DNA from: Cylindrodendrum hubeiense
Lineage: Eukaryota; Ascomycota; Sordariomycetes; Hypocreales; Nectriaceae
DNA: 64,000 nt
Direction of reading: 5' to 3'
NCBI GenBank assembly: GCA_014621425.1
Contig: JAANBB010000051.1
Location: 1-64,000 of the forward strand
The position numbers and the translations under genes are program-made. Below, one piece after another: positions 57,287 through 64,000 of this stretch. The notes below the pieces were generated by a model. It searched no databases and was not told the DNA's origin. It worked only from the letters and a program-made list of their open reading frames with translations. Numbering within the stretch: position 1 is the first letter of the stretch; each line of letters starts with the position of its first letter.

Positions 57287-58750
57287 CTACAAATGAACCT
57301 CATCCGTAGATAGATCAGTCAGAGCCTGTGTGGCGCCTCGCTTGCCGCTTCGCAGTGCACCTTCCATGTATCCACGCCACTCGTTTGTCAGCTCTGTGCC
57401 GACAAAGTAGACACCGCCAAACTTCTCGTTAATCATCTCGCCATCAGCGCCCTCGCCGATAACCGTTCCTGGGGGCGTGGTGGCGAGAGGGCATCCCCAT
57501 CCTGCCCACCTATCTTGCATCCACTCTGAAGTGATGGAATCCAAAAACTCCGATTTGACAGCCTCGTAGCCTACCCCAAACAGGGAGCCCAGTTGCTTGA
57601 GAACAGCTTCACAACGGTCGCTGTCGCTGAGGCCGGCCCACTTTCGTCCAGGACCCGCGCAGAGGAAGCATGCCAATGCGTAGTTGCCTTGGCCATCCAC
57701 TGAAGTGTCGCGGCAATGATTGATGGGGCCTCGAAAGCTCTGCGCAAGCCCACAAGAGCCCTGGCGTCGCCAAAACGGGGTCTTGAACAAGCAAATAAAC
57801 TTGATGTAGCACCCGTAACGCGCAGATTTGGTGTGCATCTCTTTCTGGCGAGGAAGAGGCGGGTTAAAGGCGACATTCTTGTACTCGGGTCCCGGGATGC
57901 TGACGATGACCTTGCGCGCTTTGAACTTGTGGCCGTTTACCGTTGTGACGGTGCAGAGCTTCGAGGTGTCCTGAGTGATTGAACTGACAGGGGAGCTAAA
58001 TTTGATTGAGCCAGCGGGCAATAATCCCGACATGCCAATCGAAATGGACTGGGTACCCTCCTGGAGGCGGAGATGTTGCGCTCCGTCTTTTCCGTCGTGC
58101 CGCAGGTTCACAATTCCCAGTCCACCTCGAGCGATCTCTAGAAAAGAAAGCGCCGAAACGTCACTGGGATCTTGACCCAGAGTGCCACGACACCACAGTC
58201 GTGCAGTCTGTAGAGCTCGTGTTCCAGCTCCAGCATTTCGACACCACTGGTCGAATGTCATGCTGTCGAGTTCGCTACGCTTGGGCTGTTGGAAGTTTTC
58301 CTGGTTCAGTGACGCAGCTTCGACCATGTCCCGCATTGCGGTGATGTTCTCTATCTCCAATTGCCCAAACTATAAAGTAGTTAGCTGGCAAGAACGGCAT
58401 CTGCACAGATCGATATCACACACCTTGGGCATTTCCCCAAATGGAAACATATGACAGTCCCCATTGACATCTTCACTGGCTACTAAGCCCACAATGTTTT
58501 GAACCACTGGCGTCAGGCCGAACTTCTGGCAGTAACTCCAGACGTGCGACTGGTTGGAGTTGTTGAGCCATGCCGCACCCATCTCCTGCACACCCTTTCC
58601 ATCGGGGCGCTGCACAGAGTTGGTTTTGCCGCCAACACGATCGCGAGCCTCAATAATAGTCACGGATCGGCCAGCTTGGTGCAGGTCCAATGCTGCTTGT
58701 AGGCCGCTCAGCCCGGCGCCGATAACGACTGCATCAACAATGTCCGCCAT
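57287..58750 (-). CDS. Flavin-containing amine oxidase (MAO-N-like)
   Basis: Oxidises primary or secondary amines to imines/aldehydes with release of H2O2. Two exons, 58750-58424 and 58369-57287, give 469 residues, typical of MAO-N/polyamine oxidase relatives. FAD-binding is seen in DAVVIGAGLSGLQAALDL, EARDRVGGKTNSV and EMGAAWLNNSNQS. The C-terminal active-site/FAD cap is WAGWGCPLATTPPG, with GVYFVGTELTNEWRGYMEGA. The ATG at 58750 starts MADIVDAVVIG directly before the nucleotide fold. There is no signal peptide and no obvious peroxisomal tail. It stands between the class II aldolase and an aminotransferase. Confidence 0.93.
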
Positions 58751-59774
58751 TTCGTAGAGGTCTTGGTGTATTGCTGGCGAAGGAAGATGGAATGGAATAT
58801 CGTATACTATCACCTACAAGCTCGTGATTATGCTACGGCTGCACTGCAATTATAGTCGCAATCAATCCATTCCCTGGTGAACCCCGCCCGGAGATCAGTT
58901 CGTTAGCGACGCTAAGTTGAAGCTGTTGGGCCGGCCCGGTCGACCAAGAACAGTTAGAATCCCAAGACTTTAGAGGGTCATACTGCTCCCGAACGTGGAT
59001 GCTTTAGTTACAAAGGACTGTATCGCTACCAATAACATCTCGATGCTCCGAGCTTATCACTAGACGTACGGGGCTTCTCGGTCGGTCATGACCAGACCGA
59101 GTGAGTGCAGTGGCCGGCATCGAGAGAAGAGGGGCGCCTTCGAGCTAATCATGACGCGGGGGTAATCACTAGCTCATCCACTAACTAGCGACGCCCTTCA
59201 CAACCATCTGTCAATACTTGGAAGGCGTATCTACCTTGTCTCGGGGTAGAGCCGATATGGTCCGGCAACTCACCCGTAAGGTCAGCAGACGGTCAATTGC
59301 CCCACTTGATGATGAACATCTCGGAGTCGACTTCCCTGCATGGCCGACAATGCGATATCATTCCGGTCCCGGCATCTCGCAACGGTCTTTGGGAGCGAGC
59401 CAGGAATTTACGTTCCTTTGTTTGTCTCCGAGGATGAGTCTCTGTATTTCGGCATCTCTTTCACCTTCCAGACCTCCTTGGCCCTGACACATCCTACAAA
59501 CCCCTTCAGCTACAATCGTACGTAATCTGTGCCGTATTTGTGACATTTAGGTGACACTAATTAAATATATTTCACCCTACGGCTGATACTTATTATGCCC
59601 AAGTAAATTTTTATTTTTAGTTCTTGGTATTTCTATGAGGACTTGATTCTCCGTCACCTTCTGCATTTATCTACCCACATGAAATATGCTGCGGAAATGG
59701 AAGAATGCTGGACAAAGATGGATCAAAAACGGTATGCAGAATGTATTATTTATCACTAAAATCACAATTTGTAA
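58751..59774. other. Intergenic, amine oxidase promoter and aminotransferase 3' flank
   Basis: 1 kb without a supported gene. The right side (59540-59640) is AT-rich terminator-like sequence. Confidence 0.5.
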
Positions 59775-61654
59775 CTACGCCGTGCTTCCCCAGTTCTCAA
59801 TAACCTCCCTGTCAAGTTCTGCATCATCTCCAGCTCCCTCGTTTCCTGGCTCGAATGCATCTTCCTCTCGCAGAATGTAGTCGACTGCTTCTGCATCCTG
59901 GATGGCCCAGAAGTGTCTACACGCATCTGTGAATGACCGCGACTTCGCTTCCAACACACTTTCTTCCACTGCCGCGAAGCAAAACCGAAGAAATACGAAC
60001 CCATCGGTAGCTGCAATAACCTCATTGGCAGCGAAGTCTTGGCCAGGGACAGTCAGAATTCGGTAGGGATGCTGAGTGCAAGAAATCCACAACGCCAACA
60101 TAAGACGTTTTGGGTCGATGGACGATGCAAGAGGATGATTGACGATGTTGACCCGGACCCAAAGAAACATCCCGCCCATAGGCCAGTTGAAGGAGAACAT
60201 CTCTGTTTGACCAGATTCGGATTCCACAAATCTATTCTCTTCAAGAATTGTCGCCATCGTCATCATTCGACGTTCATTGGTGATGCGAAGGCCTTCGAGC
60301 CAGTGAATCCAGCCTTGTACTCCCCAGCCAATTGAGAGATCACTGGCGCCAACATCTGGAGCCCCAGTGGTGTCAGAGCTCCCAAAGTCTCCAATCAGCT
60401 GCGCGACTATGGCTTGTACAACGCCAGAAGGTGGTTGGGTAGTGCTGTCAGTGATCCTAAAAAGTTGTTCACAAACACTTGGCTGAGCTGTGATCCACCC
60501 CAGCCTGCAGCCTGGTGCAATGGTCTTTGAGAATGAATCCAAACGAATGACGCGGCCATCTGTGTCAATGCTCAAAAAGCTTGGGACAAGTTCGTCGAGA
60601 AATTGATAGCCCGTTGATTTCCCCTCCAGAGTTTGCGTGCAGTAGTTATAGTTTGGGCTGGTGGGAAAGTTTGTCGAGGTTGGGGCTCCTCGATACTTGA
60701 CCGAGATCGACTGTGTAGAGGGATAGTAGAGGTTCCAATATGGGTCATCCTCAATCATAACGAGGTCGAATGTCGAGCAGATTTCGTATAGCTCCTTCCG
60801 CCGTGAGAACGAAAGCACACCTGATGTTGGGTTCTGACCGGTACTGGTTCTCGTTAGTCGGCCATTATGTTCACACAGCATCAACAAACTCACGGGATGA
60901 TGTAGACAACATGTGGTCTCTTTCCTTGAGCAGGATCCCAGTCCTGAAGAACATCATGGAGGCCGCCCGTTCCGTATGCCAACATTCCCTCAGCATCCAT
61001 CTTCACTGGAACAATATTCACATCTCTCGGTTTGATCTGCGCAATCGGCGGCCCGTAGACGAACTCTTCAACTATCAAGCCCTCCCTGTCTCGGACATCG
61101 TTTAGATCTTTGTCCCAATGGTTGAAGAGAAGTTCATATATTTTCCAGAGCCCATCTGCGGATCCGCCGCTGATCAAGATATCAGCCCCGCCCTCGTAGG
61201 GTATGTTTGGATGGTACACTGTGTTAGCTAGCTTTCTAAGCCACGCGTAGAGAGCTGGGTAGCCTTGAGAGCCGCTGTACTGGAGGGCAGTGTCCAGGTC
61301 AATTCTGCGCACGGAATTCAGGCCTTGGGTGTGTCGCTGAATTGAAATACTCGTCTTTGAACCAGCAGATTCAGGGCTTGCATCTCCAAGGCTAGAAAGA
61401 CTTGTTGGGCTAACGAGTGAGAGGTTCAGATCATTGAATGGGAAATTTGCTGGAAAAGGTAAACCTAGATGCGGACACAGTGGTTAGCTTGCGTGATGAG
61501 ATTGAAATACATGATACATACCACCGGCTAAGTTGCCCATTTCTGGCTCACGCAGAAATTTGTAGTACTCTTTGAGGACATTTGGGACTCTCTTTTTAGA
61601 AGACTTCGAGAAATGGTGAGCAAGGCTCAAGGGTTTGGGCGACATGTGAGACAT
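59775..61654 (-). CDS. Aminotransferase class I/II, aromatic (ARO8/kynurenine-type)
   Basis: PLP enzyme exchanging amino groups between an aromatic or alpha-amino acid and a 2-oxo acid. Three exons, 61654-61522, 61464-60894 and 60843-59775, encode 590 residues, long for the family but usual for fungal ARO8-like proteins. Visible blocks are LQYSGSQGYPALYAWLRKL, ILISGGSADGLWKIYELL, VVYIIPTGQNPTSGVLSF with the Asn contacting PLP, VMIEDDPYWNLYYPS with the ring-binding Asp and Tyr, and the PLP-lysine in RLDSFSKTIAPGCRLGWI. Two inserts, around the amyloid-like acidic C-terminus and mid-domain, explain the length. Aromatic amino acids such as Trp, Phe or Tyr are the usual substrates. It is next to an amine oxidase. 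Confidence 0.93.
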
Positions 61655-64000
61655 GTTTCTGGAAGTTGTTGTCGTTGTTGTGGAAGGGGTATAGAATGGA
61701 TTGTGTGCGAATAATATTTTACGAGGATACTTATATATTGAGGAGTCAATATGTCTAGTCCTTTGGAGGCTTAGTTCTTGCAGTCATGTAGTTATCTAGC
61801 TGCATGTCAAAAATGCATTGTAGCTTCCGCATTACCCTGGCGGCTAATACTCTAAGGGCAGGTCCCTCCGCCCGCTCGTCCAATCCACTTCATACAGACG
61901 TGGGAAATGAATGCAAAGCTTTGAGAATGTCAAGAGTGCAAAATCGTATGGCATCATGTCATATCTGGGTCAGGGAGTAAAATGTCATATGCGCAACGCG
62001 TTGCACTTCTCAGCTGACCTAACCAGGATACAGGAATGCCAGAAGACAGCATCTGCATTGTTGGTGGGGCAATTGGAACCCGATATTCACCTCATATGAT
62101 CCGATAGTTCTCTCTGTAACCAAGGGTGCTGGTATTCACCTGATGAAATACCCTGTTGCTAACTGGGGTCTTAAAAGACGAATCAAGGCCCATTCTTCCG
62201 GGCCAGCGATTGATCGAATGGGTATGTTCTTCTAGTGTCCCCGTGGCCAGCAGTGATCAAGACTTTCAGAATTTGCAACTTATCCAGGATTAATCGCTTA
62301 TGAGAAAGGTGAGGCTGTTCTGAAGCATGAAATTGTGACTCTTGCCACAGGAATGAGACTTTGGGCAGTGATGACTGGTCTGACCACAGGGCCTCGTTGC
62401 GCCAACACTGTGGCATGACGGTAAATACAGTACGAGATGTACTGAGTCGCAGTGGATTCCCATGCGAACCTCGTTGAGTGGAGCAGTCTGGGACTTCTCT
62501 AGGTTAGTGGGCACTTAGACACCCACATAGAATTGGGCCCTATGGAAGTATCGGCTAGCTGAGCCATGTACCCACGCAATTGTCATTGGTAGAAGATCAC
62601 CCCACCAGCACTTCCACTCGAAGTGATACGAAGTGGTTTTCCTGTGGAGCATTCCAGATAACCACAGGCACTGTGAGTGGCGGATTGACCTACGCTAACC
62701 ACTCTAGGCTTATCCTATACGAGTCGCAATGGGAAGGAGTCTCCGAGTGTCCGAGTGTGGCCATGTCTTGGACATGTCTGCTACCCTATACTCGATCTGC
62801 ACGACACGAAGCCGTCATTGGTACCAAGGGCACATGCAGGATACAGTTTCTGGGGTCAGATGGAAAACAAGCATACCTGAGACCCTCTCAATTAGTAGCA
62901 CGACAACAACCTCATGTCCTTGCCGTCCAGCTGTTTTGCGTAATACATCTTCAAGCAAATCAAACATCAGACATGTCGCCACCAGCCATTTCTATCTCGA
63001 TTTCTCGAAACACTGCGGTATTCTAGAACTGGTCACCTCATGAAGCAGGTGGCCCCACGAACCGAAGCAGCGGGGTGCCGGAGGATGGAGAAGTATGGGG
63101 ATGCCTCGACTGTAGTAATCGCAGTACCTGGGCGCGATTACTAGTTACAGCAAGTTTCAGACCAGCAGTGGAACTGCGGACACTCTAGTGTCCTTGAACG
63201 ATGCAAGACAATATCTGGTAGTCTATCTGAGCTGTCTTCTGAAGCAATCTTGATCCACTGATGTGATGTTGTAATCGACCGATGACGGCGAATCCTTTTG
63301 GATCATGGTCACCAAAGGGCGTGGCGTGGCGTGTTGTGTTGGCTAGCACAAGCAAGAAGTCGTTCTAATTCAGAGTCTCCATCATGCACATAGTAAGCAA
63401 CCAGAGCCAAGATCCCTGTATACGACGTACTCGCTAAGCTCCGAGAGTTTTGTTAACGTCAGTGATCAAGCTTCTGATTAGTCCCGCTTGGTTCACTAAC
63501 CCCTTGGCTTTTAGTGCGGAGGCGCTAGCTCTCCACATGCAAAGCTCGGTCTCTAGCCTTTTGATGATATGACCCATTACGCCAGGTGAAATCTGTTTTC
63601 AGCATTGGATCTGTTTGGGGTCTCCTTGCTAAGTGGATGGAATATGTCCAATTTAGGCATTTGGCGGTCTGTGAGTCGGGTTCAGGCTGTCTTTGGTTGA
63701 GACTAAGGGGCATGCGAGCTCAAGTCGACAAAAGGCCCGGGGTACCGTAAAATGGCGGCTTAGCAATCAGGTAAACAATATAGCTTGGCATGAGATTGAT
63801 AATAGACATGTTCCGCCTTTCCGTTTACATTATGCCATTTCAAACTTTAAATGCGTATGAGTGACAAATGTGACGTTTGAAAGCACCCGAACCGTGTCCT
63901 CCGAATATAGCCAAACAGCGCCTTTCGCTTGATTGCTGAATAATTAAATTTCGTGACCTGTATCAAGGCTTTTGCCAGTAGGCCATGTTAAGAATAAAAA
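61655..64000. other. Gene-free right end with repeat remnant
   Basis: 2.3 kb with no supported gene. Short frames at 62580-63043 overlap and encode nothing recognisable. It contains copy B of the dispersed repeat (62483-62620) and a nearby GAGTCGCAGTGG block (62443-62454) that is also found near 43760. Confidence 0.5.
62483..62620 (+). repeat. Diverged dispersed repeat, copy B
   Basis: Counterpart of 44395-44555 in the same orientation, differing by many substitutions and small gaps. It is the shorter copy. Confidence 0.6.

Overview
The window is nuclear DNA of a filamentous ascomycete (Pezizomycotina). The evidence is short GT-AG introns of about 45-75 nt with CTAAC/CTGAC branch sites, three HET-domain genes, a Zn2Cys6 regulator with a fungal-specific middle region, a fungal rhodopsin-like membrane protein and a set of pectinases. 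A GPI-anchored protein resembling infection-structure proteins leans towards a plant-associated Sordariomycete, but this is weak and I cannot name a genus. About 22 protein genes are supported, most with reconstructed exons whose phases all close. No tRNA, rRNA or CRISPR was seen.

Layout. 1-286 is the start of a Pro/Gly/Gln-rich protein running off the left edge. 3.1-6.6 kb holds a GPI-anchored secreted protein and a small-subunit catalase with an 8-nt microexon. 8.5-12.9 kb is a pectin neighbourhood: pectin methylesterase, a decayed pectate lyase and an ACS-family (Dal5-like) transporter.

14.7-33.5 kb is the most interesting block. It contains a sugar-porter-type MFS transporter, a LovD/EstB-like serine hydrolase, a Zn2Cys6 factor, a metal-dependent amidohydrolase, an SDR, a P450, a diverged O-acetylhomoserine-sulfhydrylase-type PLP enzyme and an FAD monooxygenase. 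There is no PKS, NRPS or terpene synthase. The four intergenic regions that serve the enzyme genes and the transporter all carry one composite element, TCGGCCG-N4-6-(T/G)CCGA, five copies in total. This suggests one regulon and a backbone-less pathway, possibly built around a PLP gamma-substitution step.

33.6-49.2 kb mixes three HET genes (two of them paralogues arranged tail to tail), an F-box-like gene, a pectin lyase and an acyltransferase-3 protein, with about 3 kb of repeat-rich non-coding DNA at 42.6-45.6 kb. 49.7-51.2 kb is the rhodopsin-like membrane protein. 52.5-61.7 kb carries an FAD monooxygenase with an extra N-terminal domain, a class II aldolase, a flavin amine oxidase and an aromatic-type aminotransferase, a set that would fit amine or aromatic amino-acid metabolism. 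The last 2.3 kb has no gene but contains a diverged copy of a repeat also found near 44.4 kb.
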